Part shown: positions 10,062 through 19,897 of the stretch, in pieces
Layout: each line of letters starts with the position of its first letter
Position numbering within the stretch: position 1 is the first letter of the stretch
Source of the DNA: Shewanella basaltis
GTDB taxonomy: Bacteria > Pseudomonadota > Gammaproteobacteria > Enterobacterales > Shewanellaceae
Assembly: GCF_023283885.1 (NCBI RefSeq)
Contig: NZ_JAKILA010000002.1
Location: forward strand, 1-64,000
Direction: 5' to 3'
DNA length: 64,000 nucleotides
Made by a program: the position numbers and the translations under genes
The notes under the pieces: model-generated
The model's input: the letters and a program-made list of their open reading frames with translations, nothing else
Databases searched by the model: none
Told to the model about the DNA's origin: nothing

Positions 10062-11882
10062 ACATTACTATCAAACAATAAACCGTTAAATAAGCAACTC
10101 AACAAATATGCCCAGTGGAAATACTGGGTGCTGGTCGTCACCTTAATTATACTGTTTTTAAGTGCTTTGCCGTCTTGGTATGGCGAAGATGCTGCCCTGC
10201 AGTTATCGAGCAAAAAACCGACTAGCTTATCGTCAGAACAAGTGTACCAGTTGTTAAATCAAGCCGGGATTCATACCAAGCGGATTGATCAACAGAGGCA
10301 AAACACCTTGGTGGTGTTACAGCAAGCTGATCAGCAAACCCTTGCTAAAAACGTGTTATCCCAAGCCTTTGCAGAGGATGTACAGGTCACATTGGTACTG
10401 GCACCCGCTGCGCCAAATTGGTTATTAAACATGGGGTTTGCCCCCATCAAATTGGGTTTAGATTTACGAGGCGGAGTACAATTTTTGCTTGATGTTGATC
10501 TGGATTTGGTGTTCACCAATCAGGCGCTGATGGTCAGCGATTCGGTAAAACAATTTGTGCGGCAAGAACATATTAGCGCTGTGATGGTTCGTCAAGGTGA
10601 CGGCGCTGAAGTAAATATTGAAGCAGCACAACCAGAGGCAAGAGGGAAAATAAGACAATTTATTACCCAGCAATATCCTTTATGGCAGGTCGTAGGACGT
10701 CAAGACACTCTGATTGTCTCGTTAAGTGAAAGTGAGCAGGTCAAGCTAACTAATCTTACCGTACAACAAAACTTACAAATTATGCGCAGCAGGATTGAAG
10801 AGCTGGGTATTACGGAAGCCTTAGTGCAACGCCAAGGTGAAAACCGCATTCGCATTGAGCTACCTGGGGTGCAAGATCCCGCCAGCGCAAAAAATGTCAT
10901 TGGTGCCACCGCAAGCTTAGCGTTTTATCCGGTACTCGAAACGGGTTCCGTTAATGCCATGGTGCTCAAGGACGAACAAGGTCAACCAGTTTATGTTGCA
11001 CGTAAACCTGTGTTAGGTGGCGATCATATTGTTGATGCTCGTGCTGCTATTGGGGATTTTGGTATGTCAAAAGTCAACATCAGTTTAGATACTGGCGGTG
11101 GTAAGCTCATGTCGGATTTTTCTCGCGACAATATTGGCAAACCCATGGCGACAGCATTTAGCGAATATAGCCGTAATGAAAAAGGTCAGGCGCAGCAAAG
11201 TACTAAAATCATCAGTGTCGCGACTATTCAAAGTCAATTAGGCAGTAAATTTGAAATCACTGGGGCTGGCACACACCAAGAAGCACAGCAATTAGCGTTA
11301 TTACTTCGTGCAGGTTCAATGACTGCGCCAGTCACAATAGTAGAGGAGCGCACCATTGGTCCAAGTTTAGGCGCTGAAAATATTGTCAATGGCTTTGCCG
11401 CCTTGGCTTTGGGAATGGCGGTAACCTTGTTATTTATGGCCTGTTGGTATCGTCGTTTAGGTTGGGTTGCAAACGTGGCTTTGATTGCCAATATGGTGAT
11501 GTTGTTTGGTTTATTAGCATTGATCCCTGGCGCCGTTTTGACCTTACCTGGCATTGCGGGTTTAGTGCTTACTGTGGGTATGGCTGTTGATACTAACGTA
11601 CTTATTTTTGAACGTATTAAAGATAAGTTAGCAGAAGGACGCAGCTTTGCTAGTGCTATTGATGTGGGTTTTGACAGTGCTTTTTCAACCATTATCGATG
11701 CAAACTTTACCACAATGATTACTGCTGTAGTGTTGTTTTCAATTGGTAATGGACCTATTCAAGGCTTTGCATTAACGCTTGGCTTAGGGTTATTAACCAG
11801 TATGTTTACCGGTATTTTTGCGTCTAGAGCAATCATTAATTTAGTGTATGGCCGTGAAACTCGTCGCGCGATTAAGGTGTAA
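10059..11882 (+). CDS. secD: SecD subunit of protein translocase (second copy, SecD2)
   Basis: Membrane subunit of SecDF, which uses the ion gradient to pull preproteins across the inner membrane on the periplasmic side. An N-terminal membrane segment (about residues 22-40) is followed by the large periplasmic P1 head domain with KLGLDLRGGVQFLLDVD. Five more membrane helices follow in the C-terminal third, containing the AVDTNVLIFERIKD motif with the conserved Asp of the ion path. The ATG at 10059 behind GAGAG is preferred over an upstream in-frame start at 10017. It is not next to yajC/tgt, which suggests a paralogue in addition to the standard yajC-secDF operon. It is translationally close to secF (4-bp gap). 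Confidence 0.9.
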   Translation: MTLLSNNKPLNKQLNKYAQWKYWVLVVTLIILFLSALPSWYGEDAALQLSSKKPTSLSSEQVYQLLNQAGIHTKRIDQQRQNTLVVLQQADQQTLAKNVLSQAFAEDVQVTLVLAPAAPNWLLNMGFAPIKLGLDLRGGVQFLLDVDLDLVFTNQALMVSDSVKQFVRQEHISAVMVRQGDGAEVNIEAAQPEARGKIRQFITQQYPLWQVVGRQDTLIVSLSESEQVKLTNLTVQQNLQIMRSRIEELGITEALVQRQGENRIRIELPGVQDPASAKNVIGATASLAFYPVLETGSVNAMVLKDEQGQPVYVARKPVLGGDHIVDARAAIGDFGMSKVNISLDTGGGKLMSDFSRDNIGKPMATAFSEYSRNEKGQAQQSTKIISVATIQSQLGSKFEITGAGTHQEAQQLALLLRAGSMTAPVTIVEERTIGPSLGAENIVNGFAALALGMAVTLLFMACWYRRLGWVANVALIANMVMLFGLLALIPGAVLTLPGIAGLVLTVGMAVDTNVLIFERIKDKLAEGRSFASAIDVGFDSAFSTIIDANFTTMITAVVLFSIGNGPIQGFALTLGLGLLTSMFTGIFASRAIINLVYGRETRRAIKV

Positions 11883-11886
11883 CACA

Positions 11887-12810
11887 ATGAATGTAAAAAC
11901 AATAAATAATTCATCGCAAGCATTAGGTTATTTAACCAAATGGCGTTATGCATCCAGTTTAATATCAATCGTATTTATGTTGCTATCGTTAACGGTTATC
12001 GGTGTAAAAGGATTTAACTGGGGGTTAGATTTTACCGGTGGAGTGGTTACCGAAATTCAAATAGATAAGCGAATTACCGCGAGCGAAATTCAACCTTTAA
12101 TAAATGCTGCTTACCAGCAAGAAGTGAGTGTGATCTCGGCCAGTGAGCCAGGGCGATGGGTGTTACGTTATGCCAATATTCCTGACGAAGCCCAGCGTCC
12201 ACAATTGCACACAGTGTTAGCGCCATTAAACAGCGATATTAGCGTGCTTAACAGTAGCATTGTTGGGCCGCAGGTTGGCCAAGAGCTAGTAGAGCAAGGT
12301 GGATTAGCGTTACTGGTGGCAATGCTCTGTATTATGGGGTATTTAAGTTTTCGTTTTGAATGGCGCCTAGCGTCAGGGGCGTTGTTTGCGTTAGTGCACG
12401 ATGTGGTGTTTGTGTTGGCATTTTTTTCACTGAGCCAAATGGAATTTAATTTAACCGTGCTTGCCGCCATTTTGGCGATACTAGGTTACTCGCTGAATGA
12501 CTCTATTATTATTGCCGACAGAGTGCGCGAGCAGTTAGTGGCAAAGCCACAATGGAATACTACAGATATTAATAATTTAGCGGTAAAATCTACTTTTTCT
12601 CGTACTATGGTGACATCTGGTACCACGTTACTTACTGTGGTTGCCCTTTGGGTGATGGGCGGGGCACCGTTAGAAGGTTTTTCAATCGCCATGTTCATTG
12701 GGATTTTAACGGGGACTTGGTCATCGATATCGGTAGGTGCAACCTTACCTGAGTTTTTAGGATTAAAGGCGGAGCATTACCTTGTTGTGCCGTTAACTGA
12801 TACCCCTTAG
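11887..12810 (+). CDS. secF: SecF subunit of protein translocase (second copy, SecF2)
   Basis: Partner of SecD in the SecDF complex. Six membrane helices with a periplasmic loop after the first are seen. The conserved GLDFTGGVVTEIQ segment lies near residue 47 and the GYSLNDSIIIADRVRE motif near residue 205. The start ATG is at 11887, four bases after the secD stop, and the product is 307 aa. An upstream in-frame start inside secD is rejected. It forms an operon with secD and ends at a bidirectional terminator shared with yhbY. Confidence 0.93.
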   Translation: MNVKTINNSSQALGYLTKWRYASSLISIVFMLLSLTVIGVKGFNWGLDFTGGVVTEIQIDKRITASEIQPLINAAYQQEVSVISASEPGRWVLRYANIPDEAQRPQLHTVLAPLNSDISVLNSSIVGPQVGQELVEQGGLALLVAMLCIMGYLSFRFEWRLASGALFALVHDVVFVLAFFSLSQMEFNLTVLAAILAILGYSLNDSIIIADRVREQLVAKPQWNTTDINNLAVKSTFSRTMVTSGTTLLTVVALWVMGGAPLEGFSIAMFIGILTGTWSSISVGATLPEFLGLKAEHYLVVPLTDTP

Positions 12811-12835
12811 ACATATTTAGTTAATCTTTTTTATT

Positions 12836-12866
12836 AAAAAAGCCGCTGATTTCAGCGGCTTTTTAA
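12836..12866. terminator. Bidirectional terminator between secF and yhbY
   Basis: AAAAAAGCCGCTG-ATTT-CAGCGGCTTTTTAA, symmetrical with A and T runs on both sides, between convergent genes. Confidence 0.92.
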
Positions 12867-12880
12867 TCGCGAATGATTTA

Positions 12881-13183
12881 CTATTTTTTTGCTTTAGGTA
12901 AAGCAATCTTCATTTCAGGTGAATGACGGAAGATGACTAATACATGGCCAATAAGTTGCACTTTCGCAGACTGGGTTTCACGTATTATGGCGTCAACGAT
13001 GGCATTTTTAAGCTCTCTGTCTGCAGAGGCTACTTTCACTTTAATCAATTCATGATGAGTAAGAGCGCTATCAATTTCAGCCAGAACACCTTCAGTCAGT
13101 CCGTTGCCACCAAGCAGCACCACTGGCTTTAGACTGTGCGCCAGACCTTTTAAATGCTGTTTTTGTTTGGTTGTTAAGTTCAT
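12881..13183 (-). CDS. yhbY: CRM-domain ribosome assembly protein YhbY
   Basis: A small RNA-binding protein that associates with pre-50S particles. Nearly the whole 100 aa is one CRM domain, with the signature GGNGLTEGV loop (about residues 28-36) and the basic N-terminal helix TKQKQHLKGLAH. The ATG at 13183 gives an N-terminus (MNLTTKQKQ) matching E. coli YhbY. A TTG three codons upstream is in frame but less likely. It is transcribed divergently from rlmE, the conserved neighbour. Confidence 0.93.
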   Translation of the reverse strand: MNLTTKQKQHLKGLAHSLKPVVLLGGNGLTEGVLAEIDSALTHHELIKVKVASADRELKNAIVDAIIRETQSAKVQLIGHVLVIFRHSPEMKIALPKAKK

Positions 13184-13273
13184 TTGTACCAACTTTTGCT
13201 GAGTTACTGTTGAAAAACGAGTATTCTACCCTTATATAAGGCTTATGTAACTCTGAATCGTTGCGGAATTTAA

Positions 13274-13903
13274 ATGGTAAGTAAAAAACGTACCGCGAGT
13301 TCGACTCGTTGGATGCAAGAACACTTTGATGATCACTACGTGAAATTGGCGCAAAAACGGGGGTTACGCTCACGTGCTGCTTTTAAGTTAGAAGAGATCC
13401 AACAAAAAGATCATTTGATTAAAACCGGCATGACAGTGGTTGACCTTGGCGCTGCGCCAGGTGGTTGGTCGCAAGTTGCCGTTAAATTAGCCGGCGAAAA
13501 AGGTAAAGTGATAGCCTGTGACATTTTACCAATGGATCCGATTGTCGGCGTTGATTTTCTGCAAGGTGATTTTAGAGAAGACAAAGTATTACAAGCATTG
13601 CTTGACCGAGTAGGGCAAGATAAAGTGGATGTGGTACTATCGGATATGGCACCGAACATGAGTGGTTCGGATGCTGTAGACCAACCTCGAGCCATGTACC
13701 TAGTGGAATTAGCACTAGATATGTGTCATCAAGTGTTGGCGCCTAACGGCTGTTTTGCGGTTAAAGTCTTTCAGGGGGAGGGCTTTGACGAGTACATGAA
13801 AACAGTTAAAGAGGCATTCAAAGTAGTGAAAACCCGAAAACCAGACTCCTCTAGAGCGCGCTCTCGAGAAGTCTATCTAGTGGCGACTGGTTACAAGTTG
13901 TAG
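13274..13903 (+). CDS. rlmE: 23S rRNA (uridine-2552-2'-O) methyltransferase
   Basis: FtsJ/RrmJ methylates U2552 in the A loop of 23S rRNA on the 50S particle. The SAM-binding motif [11 protein letters not shown] lies near residue 57. The catalytic K-D-K-E set is intact: Lys in AAFKLEEI (about 38), Asp in [10 protein letters not shown] (about 124), Lys in FAVKVFQG (about 164) and Glu in SREVYLV (about 199). The 209 aa length is standard. It lies 45 bp upstream of ftsH, the classic ftsJ-ftsH pair that is heat-shock controlled in E. coli. Confidence 0.97.
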   Translation: MVSKKRTASSTRWMQEHFDDHYVKLAQKRGLRSRAAFKLEEIQQKDHLIKTGMTVVDLGAAPGGWSQVAVKLAGEKGKVIACDILPMDPIVGVDFLQGDFREDKVLQALLDRVGQDKVDVVLSDMAPNMSGSDAVDQPRAMYLVELALDMCHQVLAPNGCFAVKVFQGEGFDEYMKTVKEAFKVVKTRKPDSSRARSREVYLVATGYKL

Positions 13904-13948
13904 TAGTCTAACGTTAATAATCGCAGGACTGTTAAGAGGTCTAGTAAT

Positions 13949-15898
13949 TTGAGTGACATGGCAAAAAATTTAATACTCTGGGTTGTCATCGCTGTTGTGT
14001 TGATGTCAGTGTTTCAGGGTTATTCCCCCTCTTCTTCGAATTCGCAGAAGATGGATTACTCCGCCTTTTTGGACAATGTCCGAAATGGTCAAATTAACAC
14101 GGTCGAAATTAAAAGCGACCAAAGAACGATTGAAGGGACAAAACGTACCGGCGAGAAGTTCACCACGATTATGCCTATGTATGATCAAGATTTAATTAAT
14201 GATCTTGACCGTAAAGGCATCACCATGAAAGGCCAGGAAGCAGAAGAGTCTAGCTTCTTAACCCAAATTTTTATTTCGTGGTTCCCGATGTTGCTGCTCA
14301 TTGGCGTATGGATTTTCTTCATGCGACAAATGCAAGGCGGTGGCGGTAAAGGTGCAATGTCGTTTGGTAAGAGTAAAGCCAAACTGATGAGCGAAGATCA
14401 AATTAAAACCACCTTTGCAGATGTAGCGGGTTGTGATGAAGCTAAAGAAGAAGTAAAAGAACTGGTTGATTACTTACGCGATCCCACTAAGTTCCAAAAA
14501 TTAGGCGGCCGAATTCCTACTGGCGTACTAATGGTGGGGCCACCAGGTACGGGTAAGACATTACTTGCCAAAGCCATTGCCGGTGAGTCAAAAGTACCTT
14601 TCTTTACTATTTCTGGTTCTGATTTCGTTGAAATGTTTGTCGGTGTTGGTGCATCTCGTGTGCGTGACATGTTTGAACAAGCTAAAAAATCAGCGCCTTG
14701 TATCATCTTTATTGACGAAATTGACGCTGTAGGTCGCCAACGTGGTGCCGGTGTTGGTGGTGGTCATGACGAACGTGAGCAGACATTAAACCAGATGTTG
14801 GTTGAAATGGATGGCTTTGAAGGTAATGAAGGTATTATCGTTATTGCAGCGACTAACCGTCCTGATGTTTTGGACTCAGCACTACTTCGTCCAGGTCGTT
14901 TTGACCGTCAAGTGGTTGTTGGCTTACCAGATGTACGTGGTCGTGAACAGATTTTAAAAGTGCACATGCGTAAAGTGCCATTATCTGACGATGTCAAAGC
15001 CAGTGTTATTGCTCGCGGTACGCCTGGGTTCTCAGGTGCGGACTTAGCTAACTTAGTTAACGAAGCGGCACTATTTGCTGCACGTGGCAACCGTCGTGTT
15101 GTAGGCATGGAAGAGTTTGAGCGTGCTAAAGACAAGATTATGATGGGTGCTGAACGCCGCTCGATGGTGATGTCAGAGTCTGAAAAAGAAATGACTGCAT
15201 ACCATGAAGCTGGACACGCAATTGTTGGATGCTTAGTGCCAGAGCATGATCCTGTGCACAAGGTAACCATTATTCCTCGTGGCCGTGCGTTGGGTGTGAC
15301 GTTCTTCTTACCAGAAGCCGATGCCATCAGCCAAAGCCGTCGTAAACTTGAGTCGCAAATTTCTGTGGCTTATGGCGGTCGTTTAGCTGAAGAACTTATT
15401 TACGGCAGTGAAAAAGTGTCTACTGGTGCGTCGCAAGATATTAAATACGCGACATCTATTGCACGAAACATGGTTACTCAATGGGGTTTCTCTGACAAGT
15501 TAGGTCCACTATTGTATGCCGAAGAAGAAAACGAAGTTTTCTTAGGACGCAGCATGGGTAAGTCTAAAGCAATGTCGGGTGACACCGCTGCATTAATTGA
15601 TTCTGAAATCAAAATGTTTATCGATAAAAACTATCAACGTGCACAAACCATGTTGACAGAAAATATGGATATTTTGCATGCGATGAAAGATGCCCTAATG
15701 AAGTACGAAACGATTGATTCTCTACAAATCGATGATTTAATGAATCGCCGTGAAGTGCGTCAACCTGCCGACTGGCAAGTAGATGATTCGACTGACGATA
15801 AGGGCGGCGGAAATAGCGCGCCTAAAGTTGAAGACGAAAAACCAGAAGAGGCGACTAAAACAGATATTAATAATGCAGATGAATCACCTGCTAAATAA
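13949..15898 (+). CDS. ftsH: ATP-dependent zinc metalloprotease FtsH
   Basis: Membrane-bound AAA+ protease that degrades LpxC, sigma32 and damaged membrane proteins in related bacteria. In order: membrane helix 1 (about 7-24), a periplasmic loop, membrane helix 2 (about 107-127), the AAA domain with Walker A GPPGTGKT (about 197) and Walker [10 protein letters not shown], then the M41 domain with zinc motif HEAGH (about 420). The acidic/polar tail is typical. The start is TTG at 13949, eight bases after AAGAGGT. The ATG at 13958 (MAKNLILW) is the alternative and is the start used for the E. coli mature form. Length is 649 aa. Confidence 0.97.
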   Translation: MSDMAKNLILWVVIAVVLMSVFQGYSPSSSNSQKMDYSAFLDNVRNGQINTVEIKSDQRTIEGTKRTGEKFTTIMPMYDQDLINDLDRKGITMKGQEAEESSFLTQIFISWFPMLLLIGVWIFFMRQMQGGGGKGAMSFGKSKAKLMSEDQIKTTFADVAGCDEAKEEVKELVDYLRDPTKFQKLGGRIPTGVLMVGPPGTGKTLLAKAIAGESKVPFFTISGSDFVEMFVGVGASRVRDMFEQAKKSAPCIIFIDEIDAVGRQRGAGVGGGHDEREQTLNQMLVEMDGFEGNEGIIVIAATNRPDVLDSALLRPGRFDRQVVVGLPDVRGREQILKVHMRKVPLSDDVKASVIARGTPGFSGADLANLVNEAALFAARGNRRVVGMEEFERAKDKIMMGAERRSMVMSESEKEMTAYHEAGHAIVGCLVPEHDPVHKVTIIPRGRALGVTFFLPEADAISQSRRKLESQISVAYGGRLAEELIYGSEKVSTGASQDIKYATSIARNMVTQWGFSDKLGPLLYAEEENEVFLGRSMGKSKAMSGDTAALIDSEIKMFIDKNYQRAQTMLTENMDILHAMKDALMKYETIDSLQIDDLMNRREVRQPADWQVDDSTDDKGGGNSAPKVEDEKPEEATKTDINNADESPAK

Positions 15899-15916
15899 AT
15901 ATTCTTGTTAATACAG

Positions 15917-15945
15917 AAAACCCCGAAAGGGGTTTTCTTGTTTTT
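15917..15945 (+). terminator. Terminator after ftsH
   Basis: AAAACCCC-GAAA-GGGGTTTT followed by CTTGTTTTT. The GAAA tetraloop makes it very stable. Confidence 0.88.
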
Positions 15946-15967
15946 AATCTAAAGTAGGAAGTTACGT

Positions 15968-16801
15968 GTGTTTCAATTAACTCATGCCAGTAAAACTCTC
16001 GATTTGTCAGCACCAGTGGTGATGGGGATTGTCAATGTCACTCCAGATTCGTTCTCTGATGGAGGTGATTATGCTCAATTTGAACAAGCTTGCCGTCATG
16101 TAGATAACATGGTTAAGCAAGGCGCGTTAATTATTGATGTGGGAGGTGAGTCAACTCGCCCCGGTGCAACTGAAGTGAGTGTTGAACAAGAGCTTGAGCG
16201 TGTAATCCCGATTATTGAATACACAGCTAAAAAACACAATGTATGGATTTCTATCGATACCAGCAAGCCACAAGTAATGGAAGCTGCGGTTAATGCTGGT
16301 GCAAACATGATTAATGATGTGAGGGCTTTGCAAGCACCTGGCGCGTTAGCGATGGCCGCCTCGCTCGATGTGCCTATTTGTTTAATGCACATGCAAGGCG
16401 ATCCGCAGACAATGCAAAATGCCCCTATTTATGACGATGTTGTCGATGAAGTTGCCGCCTTTTTCGAGTTGCGTATCGCCTATTGTGAAGCCGCTGGCAT
16501 TAAGCGTGAGCGCTTAATTCTTGATCCAGGTTTTGGCTTTGGGAAAACTTTAGCGCATAATTACCGATTATTGGCCATGCTGCCAAAGTTGCATGAATTT
16601 CATTTGCCCGTTTTAGTTGGCTTATCACGCAAGAGTATGATTGGTAATCTGCTAGGACGAGATACAGACCAGCGTCTAGCTGGCAGTTTAGCTGGCGCAT
16701 TAATCGCGGCACAACAAGGTGCGCACATTATTAGAGTGCATGATGTGGTGGAAACTCACGATGTGCTCAAAGTAATGTCAGAAACCATGGCGTACTTATA
16801 A
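15968..16801 (+). CDS. folP: Dihydropteroate synthase
   Basis: Joins p-aminobenzoate to the pterin diphosphate in folate synthesis; the target of sulfonamides. The TIM barrel shows the two PROSITE-type signatures: GIVNVTPDSFSDGG (about residue 20) and DVGGESTRPGA (about 57). The catalytic loop with the GLSRKSMIG segment lies near residue 218. The start is GTG at 15968 with TAGGAAG upstream. At 277 aa it is the normal length. It is followed by glmM after 72 bp, as in E. coli. Confidence 0.97.
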   Translation: MFQLTHASKTLDLSAPVVMGIVNVTPDSFSDGGDYAQFEQACRHVDNMVKQGALIIDVGGESTRPGATEVSVEQELERVIPIIEYTAKKHNVWISIDTSKPQVMEAAVNAGANMINDVRALQAPGALAMAASLDVPICLMHMQGDPQTMQNAPIYDDVVDEVAAFFELRIAYCEAAGIKRERLILDPGFGFGKTLAHNYRLLAMLPKLHEFHLPVLVGLSRKSMIGNLLGRDTDQRLAGSLAGALIAAQQGAHIIRVHDVVETHDVLKVMSETMAYL

Positions 16802-16873
16802 TCAAAAATACCCTAATGTAAGCCATGTTATTAAATCAAGTATTAACAAAGTGAATCACTTAAGTGGGGACCT

Positions 16874-18211
16874 GTGAAACAAAGACAATTTTTTGGAACA
16901 GACGGCATTCGCGGTAAGGTGGGTGACGGTAAGATGACCCCAGAGCTGGCATTAAAATTAGGTTGGGCAGCCGGGCGAGTATTGTCTCGAAACGGGACTC
17001 AAAAAGTGATTATTGGCAAGGACACGCGTATTTCTGGTTACCTATTTGAATCAGCGCTTGAAGCAGGGCTTTCAGCTGCTGGGCTTAATGTGCTCCTGCT
17101 TGGACCTATGCCTACTCCGGCGGTGGCTTATTTAACCAGAACTTTTAGAGCTGAAGCTGGTGTGGTCATTAGTGCGTCCCATAATCCTTATTACGACAAT
17201 GGAATTAAGTTCTTTTCGACTAATGGCAGCAAGTTAGACGATGCTATTGAACTTGAGATTGAAGCGGAACTTGAAAAACCCCTCGTATGTGTCGAATCAC
17301 ATTTACTGGGTAAAGCCCGTCGAATAGATGATGCTGCAGGGCGTTATATTGAATACTGCAAAGGCAATTTCCCCGCAGAGCATACTCTTGAAGGTTTAAA
17401 AATTGTGGTCGATTGTGCCCACGGCGCAACTTACCATATCGCACCTAATGTATTTAGAGAGCTCGGTGCTGAAGTCGTCTCAATTGGCGATAAACCTAAC
17501 GGTCTGAATATCAATGATAAAGTTGGCGCGACTTCAATGGCCAAAATTTGCGAGACGGTACTAGCCGAAAAAGCAGATTTAGGCATTGCCTTGGATGGTG
17601 ATGGCGATCGCATTATGATGGTAAATCGTCGTGGCGAGGTTATCGATGGCGACCAAATATTATATATTCTGGCGGTAGATGCACAAAAACGTGGTATCTT
17701 AAAAGGCGGTGTTGTGGGTACCCTAATGTCTAACTTAGGGTTAGAATTAGCATTACAAGCACTTGATATTCCATTTGTTCGTTCAAATGTGGGTGACCGA
17801 TATGTGATGGAAATGCTTAAACAGCATGACTGGCGCATTGGTGGTGAAAATTCTGGCCACATTCTAAATCTCGATCATGGGACAACTGGCGATGGTATTG
17901 TTGCTGGTATTTTGGTGCTTGCTGCAATGAGAAGACAAGATTCATCGTTAGAGCAATTGACTGAGCCGATGAAAATGTTACCCCAGGTGCTTGTTAACGT
18001 ACGTTTTGAAGGCCAAAACAACCCATTGGATCTTGAGGTTGTTAAATTGGCACAAAAAGAGGTAGAAGCGCAATTAGGGGCTCGCGGACGAGTATTACTT
18101 CGCAAGTCAGGTACTGAACCGTTAATTAGAGTGATGGTCGAAGGAGATGATCATTCACAAGTGCTTGCGCACGCAAATAGCATTGCTGAGGCGGTAAAAG
18201 CAGCATGTTAA
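16874..18211 (+). CDS. glmM: Phosphoglucosamine mutase
   Basis: Interconverts glucosamine-6-P and glucosamine-1-P for peptidoglycan and LPS precursors. The N-terminus FFGTDGIRG is typical. The phosphoserine loop [13 protein letters not shown] contains the catalytic Ser near residue 102. The metal-binding DGDGDR lies near 242 and the sugar-specificity loop GGENSGH near 325. The [14 protein letters not shown] phosphate-binding motif is near the C-terminus. The start is GTG at 16874 behind GGGGA. Length is 445 aa. Confidence 0.97.
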   Translation: MKQRQFFGTDGIRGKVGDGKMTPELALKLGWAAGRVLSRNGTQKVIIGKDTRISGYLFESALEAGLSAAGLNVLLLGPMPTPAVAYLTRTFRAEAGVVISASHNPYYDNGIKFFSTNGSKLDDAIELEIEAELEKPLVCVESHLLGKARRIDDAAGRYIEYCKGNFPAEHTLEGLKIVVDCAHGATYHIAPNVFRELGAEVVSIGDKPNGLNINDKVGATSMAKICETVLAEKADLGIALDGDGDRIMMVNRRGEVIDGDQILYILAVDAQKRGILKGGVVGTLMSNLGLELALQALDIPFVRSNVGDRYVMEMLKQHDWRIGGENSGHILNLDHGTTGDGIVAGILVLAAMRRQDSSLEQLTEPMKMLPQVLVNVRFEGQNNPLDLEVVKLAQKEVEAQLGARGRVLLRKSGTEPLIRVMVEGDDHSQVLAHANSIAEAVKAAC

Positions 18212-18231
18212 TTAACTGAATATACAGCAAT

Positions 18232-18264
18232 GTCGATTCGCGCTTAAAAAGTAAGCGCTTCGAC
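18232..18264 (+). other. Hairpin in the glmM-tpiA spacer
   Basis: GTCGA...GCGCTTA-AAAAG-TAAGCGC...TCGAC forms a two-part stem without an adjacent T run. It may be an mRNA-stabilising or processing structure upstream of tpiA; no function can be assigned. Confidence 0.45.
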
Positions 18265-18349
18265 GATTAAACTGAAATATTCCCCTTTTAGCTATTGTAA
18301 CTTGATAAGTGGTTCGCTATTATTCACGCCGCTTTCAAAGGAGACCGTG

Positions 18350-19132
18350 ATGGCACTCAGACGTCCTATGGTAGCTGGCAACTGGAAAATGAATGGTCAT
18401 TCAGCATTAGCTGAAGAACTTTTTAAGAAATTTGCCTTAAAGCTCCAAAATGATTCCGCTGAAGTGGTTTTATGCCCGCCTTCAATTTATCTTGAAAGCG
18501 TCAGGCAACTGCTTGAAGCTAATAAGCAGACTTTAGATGGTGCACTTGTGAGAATGGGCGCACAAAATTTAAGTCAACATGACTTTGGTGCTTACACCGG
18601 TGAAATATCTGGGCAGATGCTAAAAGATTCAGGATGTCGATATGTTATTATCGGCCATTCCGAACGTCGCCGTATGTACGGAGAGACGAGTAATATTGTG
18701 GCAGAAAAATTTGCTGCTGCACAAAAACATGGCTTAACACCGATACTGTGTGTGGGTGAATCAGGTCCAGCTAGAGAAGCAAGACGCACGTTTGAAGTGA
18801 TTGCAGAAGAGCTCGACATAGTCATAGAAAAAAACGGTACCATGGCTTTTGATAACGCGATTATCGCCTACGAACCCCTTTGGGCAGTAGGAACAGGTAA
18901 AAGCGCTACACCAGAGCAGGCACAAGAAGTTCATGCGTTTATTCGCAATCGCCTCTCTGAAGTTTCTCCATTTATTGGAGAGAATATTAGGATTCTTTAC
19001 GGTGGTAGTGTTACCCCAAACAATGCGGCAGACATATTTGCCCAACCTGATGTTGATGGTGGATTGATTGGCGGTGCAAGTCTGAACTCTACTGAGTTTT
19101 TAAGTTTATGTACCATAGCGATGAGCGCGTAA
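18350..19132 (+). CDS. tpiA: Triosephosphate isomerase
   Basis: Interconverts dihydroxyacetone phosphate and glyceraldehyde 3-phosphate. The catalytic residues are visible: Lys in GNWKMNG (about 13), His in IIGHSERR (about 97) and Glu in AYEPLWAVGTG (about 170). The phosphate-binding GGSV and GGASL loops are also present. The ATG at 18350 follows AAAGGAG closely; an upstream in-frame start at 18302 adds non-homologous residues and is rejected. Length is 260 aa. secG begins 4 bp after the stop, so the two are translated from one message. Confidence 0.97.
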   Translation: MALRRPMVAGNWKMNGHSALAEELFKKFALKLQNDSAEVVLCPPSIYLESVRQLLEANKQTLDGALVRMGAQNLSQHDFGAYTGEISGQMLKDSGCRYVIIGHSERRRMYGETSNIVAEKFAAAQKHGLTPILCVGESGPAREARRTFEVIAEELDIVIEKNGTMAFDNAIIAYEPLWAVGTGKSATPEQAQEVHAFIRNRLSEVSPFIGENIRILYGGSVTPNNAADIFAQPDVDGGLIGGASLNSTEFLSLCTIAMSA

Positions 19133-19136
19133 TAAT

Positions 19137-19472
19137 ATGTACGAAGTTCTAATAGTTGTATATTTAATAGTTGCAATAGGTTTAGTTGGATTGATTTTGA
19201 TTCAACAAGGAAAGGGCGCCGACATGGGTGCATCTTTTGGAGCGGGTGCTTCTGGCACATTGTTTGGCTCTAGCGGATCTGGCAACTTTTTAACCCGTTC
19301 GACTGCTGTATTAGCGATAGGTTTTTTTGCGTTAAGTTTAGTGATTGGTAACTTGAGTGCTAATCACACACAGCAAAACAGTGAGTGGGAAGATTTAGGT
19401 TCTGCAGCAGAGCAAATCATTGATGAAGCGCCTGTGCAAACCGAACAGTCAGAAACCAAAATTCCTGACTAG
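19137..19472 (+). CDS. secG: Preprotein translocase subunit SecG
   Basis: Small membrane subunit of SecYEG that assists SecA-driven translocation. Two membrane helices (about residues 3-21 and 55-74) flank a Gly-rich cytoplasmic loop (GADMGASFGAGASGTLFGSSGSG). A polar C-terminal tail rich in Glu/Gln follows. At 111 aa it matches E. coli SecG (110 aa). The tpiA-secG-leuU order is as in many gammaproteobacteria. Confidence 0.96.
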   Translation: MYEVLIVVYLIVAIGLVGLILIQQGKGADMGASFGAGASGTLFGSSGSGNFLTRSTAVLAIGFFALSLVIGNLSANHTQQNSEWEDLGSAAEQIIDEAPVQTEQSETKIPD

Positions 19473-19485
19473 TAAACCAGGTGTC

Positions 19486-19572
19486 GCCGAGGTGGTGGAA
19501 TTGGTAGACGCGCAGCCTTGAGGTGGCTGTGTCCTAACGGACGTGCGGGTTCAAGTCCCGCTCTCGGCACCA
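19486..19572 (+). tRNA. leuU: tRNA-Leu (GAG)
   Basis: An 87-nt class II tRNA with encoded CCA. The acceptor arm is GCCGAGG/TCTCGGC, the anticodon GAG is at 19520-19522, a variable arm follows, and the T arm is GCGGGTTCAAGTCCCGC. It lies immediately downstream of secG as in E. coli. Confidence 0.97.
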
Positions 19573-19612
19573 AATTTTAACTAACAAACTAAGGATTGTG
19601 TTTGATTAGTTA

Positions 19613-19641
19613 TTGCAAGATATGACGTAAATCAATATACT
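19613..19641 (+). promoter_or_regulatory. metY promoter
   Basis: TTGCAA (19613-19618), a 17-bp spacer and TATACT (19636-19641). Transcription would start at about 19648, a few bases before the tRNA, and could read on into rimP-nusA-infB. Confidence 0.65.
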
Positions 19642-19654
19642 TGCATGCAGTTGA

Positions 19655-19730
<76 letters not shown>

Positions 19731-19791
19731 GCTCCTTGTTATTTAGTTTTGTTAAACCAAATAACAATTTACAGGTTCTATAATAAAATGA

Positions 19792-19815
19792 CCTCGTGAT
19801 TACGGGGTTTTTTGT
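19792..19815 (+). terminator. First terminator-like hairpin between metY and rimP
   Basis: CCTCGT-GATT-ACGGGG followed by TTTTTT. Probably a partial terminator that sets the ratio of tRNA to nusA operon mRNA. Confidence 0.75.
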
Positions 19816-19858
19816 TATATGGACTTTTAAATATCCGCGATTTTTAGCGGGTTGCTCT

Positions 19859-19880
19859 GGGGCTTTTAGCCCTTTTTTTG
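19859..19880 (+). terminator. Second terminator-like hairpin just before rimP
   Basis: GGGCT-TTT-AGCCC followed by seven T residues, ending about 18 bases before the rimP start codon. Tandem leader terminators fit autoregulation of the nusA operon. Confidence 0.65.
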
Positions 19881-19897
19881 TTTTTTGGGGGTCATTT

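Noticed and set aside
19796..19897. N-terminal extension of rimP
   Set aside because: It reads through two terminator hairpins and adds residues absent from the family.
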